A stretch of 64,000 bases of DNA from RGIG5057 sp964371585 (lineage in GTDB: Bacteria > Bacillota > Clostridia > TANB77 > CAG-465). The stretch covers positions 1 to 64,000 of the forward strand of contig CAYJMD010000003.1 in the NCBI GenBank assembly GCA_964371585.1, in the 5' to 3' direction. A model generated the notes under the pieces. It searched no databases, was not told the origin of the DNA, and saw only the letters and a program-made list of their open reading frames with translations. The position numbers and the translations under genes are program-made. Positions 35,468 through 44,885 of the stretch are shown in pieces. Numbering within the stretch: the first letter of the stretch is position 1; each line of letters starts with the position of its first letter.

Positions 35468-36642
35468 TTTTTTAGAACACCACCTTCTTCTTCTAAACTA
35501 CTTATAACATTTATATTAAATTTAATATTTTTAAAATACTCCTCATAGAATATATCTTTAATAGCTATATACTCATTATAATAATTCTTGTAAAACATAT
35601 CTCTCACTCCTAAGACATCTGTTTCATATACATTAAACATATTATAAAAAAATGATTCTATATATTTTTTTATAATTTCATTAATCTCATTTTCTACAGT
35701 TGATATATCCTCATTGGTATCTAATTCTAACATTGGATCTTTTTCAGTTATCAGTATTTTTGTTTCTAATTTTATATCTAAACTAAAACTACCATTTTCA
35801 TATTTAGGATCTATTTTAGACATACTAGATAAAAGTTCAAATGATATTTTTTTATCATTAATGGTGCTAGAATAAACTGTTTTTCCAATATCATTTTTAA
35901 GTAAGTTTAATGTTTTAGAATCTTCAGCTGAAAGATATCCTTTAAATTCATCTTTATTAAAATATGCTATATCACTAAGTAGTAACCTTGCTTCAGTTTC
36001 AGAATTTTCTAAATTTTCTTTTTTTTCAGCCTCTTCTAGCTGACCTTCTATCTCACAAGAAGCCATTAAAAGTTCTAAATTTTCATTAAGTATTTCTGTC
36101 ATTGACGTAAGGAATGTAGATTTGACGGTTGTTCCTACATATTTAAGATTTGCATCAATACTCTCAGATAAGTTCTTAGTTGAATTATTCTCAATAGGTG
36201 TAAGTATTTTCAGTACATCTTGTGCAGTACTACCTTCTTTTACTACAAGCATTAGTCCATTTATACTTGTTTCATTATCTCTCATAAAAAAATCTACGCA
36301 TTCATGTATATCATTTTTAGCTACATCTTCAGATATGACAACCATATTCATGTGAGCTATATATAATTTTTTAGGTGATTGCTCTATTATATTTCTAAGA
36401 CCTTCTTGTATTGTACTTGCATTTTGATAATATACTGTGACATCAGAAGAGGTTGCTCCACTTTTTGTTCCTGATGATTCTTTTTTTGAATTAACTATTT
36501 GCGCAGACATTAGATATGTTCCATCTTCATTTTTATCAATACTTATAGCAGATACAATAGCTAAATCTTGAAGTTCTCTATAATTATCAAGACCACCAAA
36601 AACAATCATAGCTATAAGTATGATAAGTATTTTTATTTTCAT
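35461..36642 (-). CDS. gerAC: Spore germination receptor subunit C (GerAC-type), lipobox cysteine absent
   Basis: The 393-residue protein has a short hydrophobic N-terminus and then DNYRELQDLAIVSAISIDKN, the classic Ger(x)C start. GTTVKSTFLTSMTEIL-like central strands and a C-terminal domain ending in ISSLEEEGGVLKKW follow. Family members carry a lipobox cysteine just before this motif (GCW/GCY-D-x-REL), which is diacylated. Here the codon is GGT and the stretch reads VFGGLDNYREL, so no cysteine is available. The protein may use the N-terminal helix as anchor. It overlaps GerAA by 4 bases (ATGA) and GerAB by 7. Confidence 0.88.
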   Translation of the reverse strand: MKIKILIILIAMIVFGGLDNYRELQDLAIVSAISIDKNEDGTYLMSAQIVNSKKESSGTKSGATSSDVTVYYQNASTIQEGLRNIIEQSPKKLYIAHMNMVVISEDVAKNDIHECVDFFMRDNETSINGLMLVVKEGSTAQDVLKILTPIENNSTKNLSESIDANLKYVGTTVKSTFLTSMTEILNENLELLMASCEIEGQLEEAEKKENLENSETEARLLLSDIAYFNKDEFKGYLSAEDSKTLNLLKNDIGKTVYSSTINDKKISFELLSSMSKIDPKYENGSFSLDIKLETKILITEKDPMLELDTNEDISTVENEINEIIKKYIESFFYNMFNVYETDVLGVRDMFYKNYYNEYIAIKDIFYEEYFKNIKFNINVISSLEEEGGVLKKW

Positions 36643-38225
36643 AAGCTGTTCTCCTTTTTCATTCTAAATAGATTTTTAGTAAGCAATGAATTTCTTCTTT
36701 TATGTTTAGTTATTTTTTTTCTATTTAGCGTATCTGTAACTAGTTCTTCCATGTTTAAAGGTGCAAATGGATACATATATGGTACTTTATAACTATTAAC
36801 GCTAACAAGTTTTATTACAAGAAGTATACTTGCTACAACAATCCCTACTATTCCGGATGTTGCCGCAAATATAAGTAAAATTAATCTCCATCTTCTAAGT
36901 GCATTTATAAAATTAATATCTGTAAAAATAATACCCGATATTACAGTTATTGCAACAACTATTATCATAACAGGTGATACAATTCCCGCATTAACTGCAG
37001 CCTCACCAAGAATTAAAGCTCCAACTATTGATAAAGTGCTACCTGCCATTGAAGGGGCTCTAAAGTCACCTTCTCTTAAAACTTCAAAACCAATAATCAT
37101 AATTAGTGCTTCTATTATTGCTGGAGCAGGAACTGAATCTCTTTGAACAGCAAAAGATATGAGAAGATCTGTTGGAAGAGCTTCTTGATTAAAAGTAGTC
37201 AGTGCTATATAAATGGCTGGAGCAAATAAAGATATAAAAAATGCTAAATACCTTATTAGTCTAATAAACATTGAAGCATTACTTTTTTCATAATAATCAT
37301 CCATTTGTTTAAAAAAATCTGCTAAAAATATTGGAAGAACAATTGCAAACGGTGAATTTTCAACTATAAGTACTGCTCTGCCTTGTAATAGATAATTACA
37401 GACAAGATCTGGTCTTTCCGTACTTATAATAGTTGGAAATACTGTTTTATCTGAACTTTCTGTAAAAAATTCAGATAATGTATTACTATCTAAAATACTA
37501 TCTATATTAATTTTATCTATATCTGATTGTAATTTTTTTATTAAATCTTTATTGCAAATATCATCAACATATAATATTCCAACTTTTGTTTTTGTTCTTC
37601 TCCCCACTAAACTTTCTTCAAGTCTAAGTCCTGGCTCTTTAATACGTCTTCTTATTAAACCTATATTCATACTATAGTTTTCATTAAAAGCATCTTTAGG
37701 TCCTTTTAAAGTACGCTCATTTGTAGGCTCAGAAATAGCTCTATTTAAAAAAGCTCTTGTTTCTAGTGCTATAATACCATCATCTAAAACTATAATTGCA
37801 AATCCAGAATATATGTAATGGAATATATCATCTTTATCATAGTTAAATTTTACTGCTTTAGAAAAATAAATTTGACTCATAAACATGTCTAGTAATTCTA
37901 AATCATAATTGTTTTCATTTGTTTTAGCTAATTTATTTATCTTATTTCTTTTTATAATTTTAATATTTGAATTATTGTTATTATTATCAATATTATCTTT
38001 AATTTCTTCTACATTTTTTATTTTTATATAATCATTCAAAATATTATTTATACTCTTAATTACAAAATTAGAGATAAACTCTGAATTACAAACATGTTCA
38101 TTATATAATACATTAACACTATAATTTTTAACACTTATAGTTCTATACATCATATCTGGCGAATCTGCTGTTTTATCTTTTATATATTTTACAACTTTTT
38201 CTTTACTTAAATTTTTTAAATCCAT
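36639..38225 (-). CDS. gerAA: Spore germination receptor subunit A (GerAA-type)
   Basis: The 528-residue protein has a soluble N-terminal region of about 330 residues and four to five membrane helices in the C-terminal part. Family markers are NRAISEPTNERTLKGPKDAF, GLRLEESLVGRRTKTKVGIL, QGRAVLIVENSPFAIVLP and the membrane block SFAVQRDSVPAPAIIEALIM. The frame opens at a GTG at 38237, but that codon is part of the ribosome site GTGAGGT, so the ATG at 38225 is the start. That ATG lies in the stem of a perfect 11-bp hairpin whose loop carries the ribosome site. It is first in the gerA-type operon. Confidence 0.92.
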   Translation of the reverse strand: MDLKNLSKEKVVKYIKDKTADSPDMMYRTISVKNYSVNVLYNEHVCNSEFISNFVIKSINNILNDYIKIKNVEEIKDNIDNNNNNSNIKIIKRNKINKLAKTNENNYDLELLDMFMSQIYFSKAVKFNYDKDDIFHYIYSGFAIIVLDDGIIALETRAFLNRAISEPTNERTLKGPKDAFNENYSMNIGLIRRRIKEPGLRLEESLVGRRTKTKVGILYVDDICNKDLIKKLQSDIDKINIDSILDSNTLSEFFTESSDKTVFPTIISTERPDLVCNYLLQGRAVLIVENSPFAIVLPIFLADFFKQMDDYYEKSNASMFIRLIRYLAFFISLFAPAIYIALTTFNQEALPTDLLISFAVQRDSVPAPAIIEALIMIIGFEVLREGDFRAPSMAGSTLSIVGALILGEAAVNAGIVSPVMIIVVAITVISGIIFTDINFINALRRWRLILLIFAATSGIVGIVVASILLVIKLVSVNSYKVPYMYPFAPLNMEELVTDTLNRKKITKHKRRNSLLTKNLFRMKKENSL

Positions 38226-38249
38226 AATATACCTCACATATATTATGGA
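38221..38249 (-). promoter_or_regulatory. Start-codon hairpin in the gerAA leader
   Basis: An exact 11-bp inverted repeat (38221-38231 with 38239-38249) encloses a 7-base loop, TGTGAGG, which is the ribosome-binding site. The right arm of the mRNA stem contains the AUG. Translation, or ribosome access, could be limited by this structure. It could also be a DNA-level operator. Confidence 0.72.
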
Positions 38250-38303
38250 TTTAATAACTATTTTTATACGATTATAATATTGATTTCAATAATAAATATT
38301 GTA

Positions 38304-39647
38304 CTATATTTGATTTAATGTTACTCCAGTGTAGTAATGATATAAAATATCTGAATATGAATATCCTTCCTTTGCAGCTTCATTTGCTCCATATTGACTC
38401 ATTCCAACTCCATGTCCATATCCTCTTGTAGTAATTTTAAATCCTGTTTCTGTTTTTGCAATAGTAAAGTCTGTTGATCTAAGAGAAAGTTTAGTTCTAA
38501 GAGTAACTCCTGAAAATATAGTATCACCTATCTTAATACTATCAACTCTATTACTTACTGTATATGAAATAAGTTCAATATTTGTATCATAATTTATATT
38601 CATACCAAGTTTACTAGATAATGTAGAATAACTTATATCTACTGTTTTTTCATAACCTGATACATTTTTATCCCAGTTACTACTAACACTTTGTAAATAT
38701 GATACATCATTACCCCAAACATATTTTGGAAGTTCTGTCATCCCATTACTTGTAGAATGGTATAGTGCATCTATATACCCTCCATTATATTTTAGAACAA
38801 GTCCTTTTGTATCATATACTGCATCTTTTATTTTATTATAGTATGTATCATATGAAGATCCCCATATAGCTCTTAATTGACTTTCATTTTTATATACTTG
38901 ATGTGTTGTAGAATTAAGTAGAGTTATACCACTTGACGTCTTTTTCATAGCAAAAGTTCTAGCAGCAATGGCTTGTGACTTTAAGGCTTCACTGTGAAAT
39001 GATGCAGGCATTTCAGCAGCTACTACTCCTATTATGTACTCTTCTAAATTCATAGTCACAATTGTTCCATTTGTATTTAATCTTATTTGTATATCTGTAG
39101 GTACTGGTTTAATAGTTTCTTCATTCGGTGTTTCTTCAACCTCAGGAATATAGTTATTATTACCATTACTAGTATTACTATTGTTTCCACTATTATTAGT
39201 ATTATTATTTGAAGTATCATTAGGAATGTTTTGCTGATTTGAAGAAGTACTATTACTATTACTATTATTACTAGTATTATCAGTTATATTTTCATTTTGT
39301 TGTAAATTTTCATTCTCTTTATCAGACAACTTTTCCTCATCATTGGAACTAATATTGAAATCTTTACTGCTTTCTATGTTAATCGTACTGTTATCCACTT
39401 TACTTGCAAATTCTTCATTTATTCCAAAGAACATAGCAAAACTCATACTTCCAATTAATACACCATTGATTACTAAAACACCTACATCTCCCTTTTTCAA
39501 ATTTTTAGTTACATAGCTTTTCAGTTTGGTAATAAATGTTTTGTCTTCTTTATTATCATTTAAAAATTCTTTTGCAAATTCGCTATCGTCTATAACTTCA
39601 ACATATACATATATATTATTATTTATAATTTTATGATTTATTATCAT
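38304..39647 (-). CDS. spoIID: SpoIID-family protein (lytic transglycosylase-like)
   Basis: From the ATG at 39647 (AGGTGAG upstream) the protein has 447 residues. A soluble N-terminal region of about 65 residues precedes one membrane segment (about 66-90). A Ser/Asn/Gln-rich low-complexity linker (about 115-185) follows. The SpoIID domain holds IIGVVAAEMPASFHSEALKS, QAIAARTFA, YHSTSNG and GYGHGVGMSQYGANEAAKEG. SpoIID cleaves glycan strands released by SpoIIP during engulfment. The N-terminal soluble region and linker are not typical of Bacillus SpoIID, so it may instead be a SpoIID/LytB-type paralogue. It is not next to spoIIP here. Confidence 0.82.
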   Translation of the reverse strand: MIINHKIINNNIYVYVEVIDDSEFAKEFLNDNKEDKTFITKLKSYVTKNLKKGDVGVLVINGVLIGSMSFAMFFGINEEFASKVDNSTINIESSKDFNISSNDEEKLSDKENENLQQNENITDNTSNNSNSNSTSSNQQNIPNDTSNNNTNNSGNNSNTSNGNNNYIPEVEETPNEETIKPVPTDIQIRLNTNGTIVTMNLEEYIIGVVAAEMPASFHSEALKSQAIAARTFAMKKTSSGITLLNSTTHQVYKNESQLRAIWGSSYDTYYNKIKDAVYDTKGLVLKYNGGYIDALYHSTSNGMTELPKYVWGNDVSYLQSVSSNWDKNVSGYEKTVDISYSTLSSKLGMNINYDTNIELISYTVSNRVDSIKIGDTIFSGVTLRTKLSLRSTDFTIAKTETGFKITTRGYGHGVGMSQYGANEAAKEGYSYSDILYHYYTGVTLNQI

Positions 39648-39983
39648 ATACTCACCTGTTATATTATTTACATTAGTATTTACAATATACAAACATATAC
39701 ATATTCGACAAATATATTTAATACTTTTTATATTTAAACACTTTTCAATGTCGTAATTTAAAATCATTTGTTATATTTTAACAGATATTTAATTTTTAAT
39801 TGTATTTAAACTTATTTTTTATTATACTTTTACTATCCTCATTCATTGAGGAATGTATTATATACTGTTATTATAACTATTTATTTTTATATTCTAAAGT
39901 TTTTTATTTATATGTTAGTTTTTTCTAAATTATTTTTTAGGTATATTTTACAATGTATTTTTTTCTAAAAGGAAGTGTTTTTA

Positions 39984-40361
39984 TTGTCTACATATTTTTC
40001 AAATGAATACCAAGAAAAGTTTTTAATAAGAAAAAAAATAAGGAAGTTTTCTTATTATACTTTAAAGCTATATTCTAGTATAACTCGTTATTATTTAAAA
40101 GAGAAAATATATACGTATTATACTAATGAACCTTATTTAGTCAACTTTAAAACATCTACTTTTATTTGTCAATCTTGTAATAGTTTTAAAATTATACCAA
40201 CTCATTTATTAGAATCTTTAAGTAATTTAAATACAAATATTTCCTCTAAACATAAAACCCAAATACCATGTTTTAATTGTAATAATCAGATGTATGAGTT
40301 TCCATATTTACTTAAAGAAGACTATGAAGAGTTGTATAATATACATGAATTTTACGAGTAA
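39984..40361 (+). CDS. Small basic protein with a four-cysteine zinc-ribbon-like site
   Basis: The 125-residue protein is rich in Lys, Tyr and Ser and contains CQSC (about residues 62-65) and CFNC (about 98-101), a four-cysteine pattern likely to hold zinc. No family is recognised. An in-frame GTG at 39975 lies too close to AAGGA; the TTG at 39984 has better spacing, so I chose that. It is monocistronic and follows a 330-base AT-rich stretch (39648-39983) in which I see no gene or clear promoter. Confidence 0.6.
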   Translation: MSTYFSNEYQEKFLIRKKIRKFSYYTLKLYSSITRYYLKEKIYTYYTNEPYLVNFKTSTFICQSCNSFKIIPTHLLESLSNLNTNISSKHKTQIPCFNCNNQMYEFPYLLKEDYEELYNIHEFYE

Positions 40362-40434
40362 TATTTAGTTATAATAATAAAAATCTAGCTTTAGTTTAAA
40401 CACATAGTTTAACTTAAAGTTAGATTTTATTTAT

Positions 40435-41361
40435 TTAATTATTTTTATTTAAATAATTTTCTTTTATCTTTTTATATCTATTTTTAGTAAATGGACAGGC
40501 AGCTATACATATTCCGCACCCATAATGAGAAAAACCACTATTACATTTTTCATTTGATATACATTCAACATGTCCGTTACTATCTGTTTTAGCTTCTTCA
40601 TAAATAGCTTCATATGGACATTTTTTTATGCACTGCTTACAATTACTGCAAAATTCGTAACCAAAACTAAAATCTTCATCATTTTGTAAGAATTCATCTA
40701 AATTTTTAATACTAGTATATACTATACTTAATCTATTACAAGCTCCACTATGAGGAGTAATTAACATTCCATGTTTACCAATATATCCTAGATTTGCTTT
40801 AAATCCTGCTTTTGTATAGTCAACACTTCCTCCTAAACTATGATTTGGTACTGCTCCAAACCCTATATTTCTTAAAAATTCTGTAACTTTTAAACAAGCT
40901 ACTCCGGTATCACCATATACTTCCATAACTTCTAACATACAGTCCATATTAGGAAGTTTATTTATATTAAAAACTTCACTTTTCATTCTTTTAGACATAA
41001 CAATTATATTTCTATATGGGATACTTTGTCCTTTAAAGATTTCTGTCTCTTCGAAAGTAGCTACTCCCCATGAGTTCATACCTAATTCATTTATAATATA
41101 ATCATTTAACAAATCAAACTTTTCTTTAGTTATTTTAGTTAAATACTCCTTATTAATATCATGTAGTCTAATTATTTTAGGTGTATTACATAAACTCTTA
41201 AGCGTATGTGATATTCTTCTTTTGTTTTTGAGCATTTTAGTTATATCTTTAAATTTAAATTTTCTCTTTGGAAAAAATCCTTTAGCTTTAGATTTATCGT
41301 TTGAATGTATGTTAGATATCTTATTTATTTCATTATCTTGATATTTTGTAATAAACTCCAC
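40435..41361 (-). CDS. QueG-like 4Fe-4S reductase
   Basis: The 308-residue protein has two ferredoxin-like cysteine sets in its C-terminal third: CSNCKQCIKKCP (about residues 236-247) and, further on, CGICIAACP. The core region contains ACLKVTEFLRNIGFGAVPNH and LGYIGKHGMLITPHSGACNR, matching the layout of epoxyqueuosine reductase and related corrinoid reductive-dehalogenase-like proteins (the YIGK..ML.T..G block). The N-terminal 60 basic residues are extra. The start is a GTG at 41361 with GAGGTGAT upstream. Whether it acts on queuosine or another substrate is not clear. Confidence 0.75.
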   Translation of the reverse strand: MEFITKYQDNEINKISNIHSNDKSKAKGFFPKRKFKFKDITKMLKNKRRISHTLKSLCNTPKIIRLHDINKEYLTKITKEKFDLLNDYIINELGMNSWGVATFEETEIFKGQSIPYRNIIVMSKRMKSEVFNINKLPNMDCMLEVMEVYGDTGVACLKVTEFLRNIGFGAVPNHSLGGSVDYTKAGFKANLGYIGKHGMLITPHSGACNRLSIVYTSIKNLDEFLQNDEDFSFGYEFCSNCKQCIKKCPYEAIYEEAKTDSNGHVECISNEKCNSGFSHYGCGICIAACPFTKNRYKKIKENYLNKNN

Positions 41362-41471
41362 ATTATCACCTCTGACTAAATTATATATTATTTTATTATT
41401 TTATGCATTAATAAAAAAGTCTAATTTTATTACATCACAAAATCAAACTTTATTTATTATAGTATATTATT

Positions 41472-42836
41472 TTAACTATTAACTAAATTTTTAAAATCTT
41501 GACCTCTATGTTCAAAATTTTTATACATATCAAAAGATGCACTAGCTGGAGACATTACTACTTTATCATTTGTTTTAGCAAAACTTCTGGCCTCTTTAAC
41601 AGCTTCTTCCATAGTAGTTACATTTATTATTTTAACTTTATTTGAAGTATCATATTTTATAACTGAATCTTCAATTTTACTAGCAGTAGCTCCAAGTAAT
41701 ATTAATACTTTAACAGTCTGTACTATATATTTACCTATCTCTTCATATGATATATTTTTATCATATCCTCCTGCTATTAATATTATATCTTCATTAAAAG
41801 ATTTAAGTCCTGCTATTGTTCTAGCTGGAGATGAAGCTATAGAATCATTATACCAATTAATACCATCAGTAGTTTTAACAAGTTCCATTCTATGCTCAAC
41901 ACCTGAAAATGTAGTTATAACATTTACAATGTCTTTTATTTTAACCAAATCAAATACTACTGAAATAGCTGCTAGTATATTTGCAACATTGTGAATACCG
42001 ACAAGTTTTATATCATTTCTATCACATATATATTTATTATTGTAATATAATTTATCATCTTTTAAGTATGCTCCATTTTCTATTTCTTGTTCTAAACTAA
42101 AGTATTTAATATCTTTTTTATCTTTTATCAAAGAAACATATGACTCTGTTTCTTTATCATCTAAATTAAATACTACTTTAGAGTTAGGACTAAACATAAA
42201 TATACTTGCTTTAGCTTGTTTATATTCATCATAGTTTGTATGATAATCCAAATGATTTTCTGAAACATTAGTTATAAGTGATATACTTGGACTTTCTTTT
42301 AAAGTCATTAGCTGAAAACTACTAAGTTCTAATACTACTAAATCATTACTTTTTATATCCTCTAGTCTACTAAATAATGGTGTTCCTATATTTCCACCTG
42401 TATGTACATTATATCCGGATTCTGTTAATATTTCAGATATTATAGTTGTTGTTGTTGTTTTACCATCACTACCAGTTATACCAATGACTTTTGCTTCACT
42501 TAATTTTATTACCTCTTCTATTTCAGATGTTAATATACATCCAGATTCAAGTGCTTTTTTAAATTCTGGTAAGAAAGGTTTTATACCTGGGGATCTAAAT
42601 ATATACTCAAATTTTTCTAAACTGCTTAAATATTCTTCACCTAATTTTAAATTTACATTTAAGTTTATTAACTTATTTTTTATATCTTCTGATAAATCTA
42701 TATTTTTATCACATGCTGTTATGTTTGCTCCATATTTTGAAAGTGTTTCAATAAGAGGAATGTTACTAATACCAATTCCAAGTACCGCCACTTCTTTATT
42801 ATTAATCTCTTCTTTAAATCTATCTAATTTTGTCAT
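41472..42836 (-). CDS. murD: UDP-N-acetylmuramoyl-L-alanine:D-glutamate ligase
   Basis: The 454-residue cytoplasmic Mur ligase adds D-glutamate in peptidoglycan precursor synthesis. It has an N-terminal Rossmann-type UDP-binding domain (AVLGIGISN). The ATP loop GITGSDGKTTTT lies near residue 116, with NVSENHLDYH in the central domain, SGVEHRMELV and NDSIASSPARTIAGL. Length is usual. A promoter and AGGTGA site are directly upstream. It is monocistronic here rather than in a dcw cluster. Confidence 0.96.
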   Translation of the reverse strand: MTKLDRFKEEINNKEVAVLGIGISNIPLIETLSKYGANITACDKNIDLSEDIKNKLINLNVNLKLGEEYLSSLEKFEYIFRSPGIKPFLPEFKKALESGCILTSEIEEVIKLSEAKVIGITGSDGKTTTTTIISEILTESGYNVHTGGNIGTPLFSRLEDIKSNDLVVLELSSFQLMTLKESPSISLITNVSENHLDYHTNYDEYKQAKASIFMFSPNSKVVFNLDDKETESYVSLIKDKKDIKYFSLEQEIENGAYLKDDKLYYNNKYICDRNDIKLVGIHNVANILAAISVVFDLVKIKDIVNVITTFSGVEHRMELVKTTDGINWYNDSIASSPARTIAGLKSFNEDIILIAGGYDKNISYEEIGKYIVQTVKVLILLGATASKIEDSVIKYDTSNKVKIINVTTMEEAVKEARSFAKTNDKVVMSPASASFDMYKNFEHRGQDFKNLVNS

Positions 42837-42854
42837 ATTTTATTCACCTACTAT

Positions 42855-42883
42855 ATTATATTACACTTTCTATATAATTGCAA
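42855..42883 (-). promoter_or_regulatory. Sigma-A promoter of murD
   Basis: TTGCAA (42878-42883) and TATAAT (42855-42860) with 17 bases between read toward murD. The -35 overlaps the end of the terminator hairpin of the gene upstream. Confidence 0.8.
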
Positions 42884-42920
42884 ATAGATAGTAGACATAT
42901 GATATATCTACTATCTATTT
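42882..42920 (-). terminator. Terminator after the DUF1540 gene
   Basis: A 14-bp perfect stem (42882-42895 with 42907-42920, 11-nt loop). The T-tract on the minus strand is short, so efficiency is uncertain. Confidence 0.7.
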
Positions 42921-42944
42921 AACACTACAAGAAAACTAATTAAA

Positions 42945-43151
42945 CTATATTTGCTGTTTTCCAGCTAGATGTTCTCTTGTATTTAAATCACCTGAAAAAA
43001 TATACATTGAACATGCAGTTTCATCTTCAGGAGTTCTAGGACTTTTAGAATTACATGGACATACTTGTATTTTATCCAATCTACAACTACAATCTTCTAA
43101 ACAGTTATGCATGCAATCTGTAACATTACAATCAATTCTTTGATTACTCAT
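42945..43151 (-). CDS. DUF1540 cysteine-rich small protein
   Basis: The 68-residue protein has eight cysteines (C-x-x-x-x-C-x-x-x-C-x-x-x-x-C-x-C, then CPC and a final C), the DUF1540 pattern common in spore-forming Firmicutes. The cysteines suggest metal binding; the role is unknown. GGGAGAT precedes the ATG. It stands alone between murD and uvrC. Confidence 0.85.
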   Translation of the reverse strand: MSNQRIDCNVTDCMHNCLEDCSCRLDKIQVCPCNSKSPRTPEDETACSMYIFSGDLNTREHLAGKQQI

Positions 43152-43238
43152 AATATCATCTCCCGTAAATATTATGATTTATTTTTAAAAATTTATACTA
43201 TTATAATATTTGATTTATTTTTAGTTTCACTATTTTAC

Positions 43239-44849
43239 TCAATTTTTATTATTTAATGACTTTATTGAATCTCTTAATTTTCTATGATATGTAATTACAA
43301 ATCTATGTACTTCATCTTGAACAAATGTTAAGAAATTAAGTGTAGATTTTTCTTTTAATATAATTTCATTTCCTAAATCATTAATAATTCCTCTTGTCTT
43401 ATGTTTATCATTTTTAATCATACCATAAACTTTTATATCTACATCAGCTTCTTTAACCGCTCTTAGTGCTGCATTTACTTGATTTTTACCACCATCAATT
43501 AATATAACTTCTGGATATTCCCATTCTATATGTTTAAGTCTTCTTGATAATACTTCATAAATACATTTCGGATCATCTTGAGTATATGTAGATTTTATTT
43601 TAAATTTTCTATATAGTTTTTTATTTAATTTACCATTATCTACTCTAATCATTGCACCAACTATATATTCGTTTTTTAAATTTGAAATATCGTATGATTC
43701 TATACTTTGTACATCAAATCCAATTATTTCTTTTAATTCTTGAAGTTTATCTTCTTTTTCTTCTGTTATATTTATCTTAATATTATTTTCAGCCATCTCT
43801 ATTAGTTTTAACTTCTCACCTATTTTAGGAACTACTACTTCTGAGTTTATTAATAACTCATCAAGTAGCTGCTTTTCATTATCTGCTAATTTTATATATA
43901 TTTTTTTAGGTATATCTTCTATTTTAGTATAATACTGACTTATACATGATAGTAGTATATCATTTAAATCAAGTTTATCTACATCTGAAACTTTAAAATT
44001 ATCATGGAACGCTATCTTATATCCTCTAATCTTAAATATATTAATATGTAATGTATTTTCATTTAAAATATATCCAATTACATCTGTAGAAATTTCGTTT
44101 AAATTATCCATACTCTGTTTAGTATTTATTTTAATTATATCTTCTAAACGTTTTTTAAGAGTATTTGCTTTTTCAAATTCTAAACTTTCAATGCATTTGT
44201 CTATCTCACTTTTAATAATATTTTCAATCTCTTTTGTTTTTCCATTCAAAAACATTATTATCTGGCTTATCATTTCTTTATATTGCTCTTTATTTATATC
44301 ATTTTTACAGGGTCCAAGACATCTTCCTATATGATAATACAAACACGTATCTACTTTTGTTTTGGATAAATTATGTTTGCATCTTTTAACAGGAAATAGT
44401 TCTTTAATCATACTAAGAACTTCACGTATACTGTGAACTGAAGTATATGGTCCAAAATACATAGCTTTATCATTTGATTTTTTTCTTGTAATATACATAG
44501 TTGGATATTCATCATTAATAGTTACTTTTAAATATGGATATGACTTATCATCTCGTAACATTACATTAAATTTAGGATTTAAACTTTTAATATAGTTACA
44601 CTCAAGAAGAAGTGCTTCTACTTCATTTCTTGTTACTATATATTCAATATTATGTACTAAAGTAGTCATTTTAATTATTCTTTCTGATTTTACAGTTTTA
44701 TTAAAATAACTACTAACTCTATTTCTAAGTACTATAGCTTTACCTACATATATTACTTTATTATCTATATCTTTCATCATATATATACCTGGTTCTTTAG
44801 GTATATTTTTAATTATTTCTTTTATTTTAATTATTCTTTTATCTTCCAT
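43239..44849 (-). CDS. uvrC: Excinuclease ABC subunit C, lacking the C-terminal HhH domain
   Basis: The 536-residue nucleotide-excision repair nuclease has the N-terminal GIY-YIG domain (PGIYMMKDIDNKVIYVGKA, near residues 18-36), a Cys-containing region, a UVR motif near 190-225 and the RNase H-like C-terminal nuclease (SIESYDISNL, PEVILIDGGKNQVN). The family usually continues past VITYHRKLR with a helix-hairpin-helix pair; here it stops about 10 residues later. The frame opens at a TTG at 44885, but a promoter occupies that stretch: TTGACA-18-TATACT ends 6 bases before the ATG at 44849. The mRNA is therefore probably leaderless. Confidence 0.92.
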   Translation of the reverse strand: MEDKRIIKIKEIIKNIPKEPGIYMMKDIDNKVIYVGKAIVLRNRVSSYFNKTVKSERIIKMTTLVHNIEYIVTRNEVEALLLECNYIKSLNPKFNVMLRDDKSYPYLKVTINDEYPTMYITRKKSNDKAMYFGPYTSVHSIREVLSMIKELFPVKRCKHNLSKTKVDTCLYYHIGRCLGPCKNDINKEQYKEMISQIIMFLNGKTKEIENIIKSEIDKCIESLEFEKANTLKKRLEDIIKINTKQSMDNLNEISTDVIGYILNENTLHINIFKIRGYKIAFHDNFKVSDVDKLDLNDILLSCISQYYTKIEDIPKKIYIKLADNEKQLLDELLINSEVVVPKIGEKLKLIEMAENNIKINITEEKEDKLQELKEIIGFDVQSIESYDISNLKNEYIVGAMIRVDNGKLNKKLYRKFKIKSTYTQDDPKCIYEVLSRRLKHIEWEYPEVILIDGGKNQVNAALRAVKEADVDIKVYGMIKNDKHKTRGIINDLGNEIILKEKSTLNFLTFVQDEVHRFVITYHRKLRDSIKSLNNKN

Positions 44850-44855
44850 GGTATA

Positions 44856-44885
44856 AGTATAGCATAACATTTGAAGTTTTGTCAA
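44856..44885 (-). promoter_or_regulatory. Promoter of uvrC, start codon at the expected transcription start
   Basis: TTGACA (44880-44885) directly abuts the patatin stop codon, and TATACT lies at 44856-44861, spacer 18. The A of the uvrC ATG is 7 bases past the -10 box, where transcription should begin. No ribosome site is visible. Confidence 0.78.

Noticed and set aside
39648..39983. The 336-base AT-rich region before the small zinc-ribbon-like gene as a riboswitch or ncRNA
   Set aside because: No conserved stem pattern or terminator-antiterminator pair could be identified by eye.
44850..44885. Upstream TTG start for uvrC adding 12 residues
   Set aside because: That stretch is a near-consensus promoter and there is no ribosome site before the TTG.
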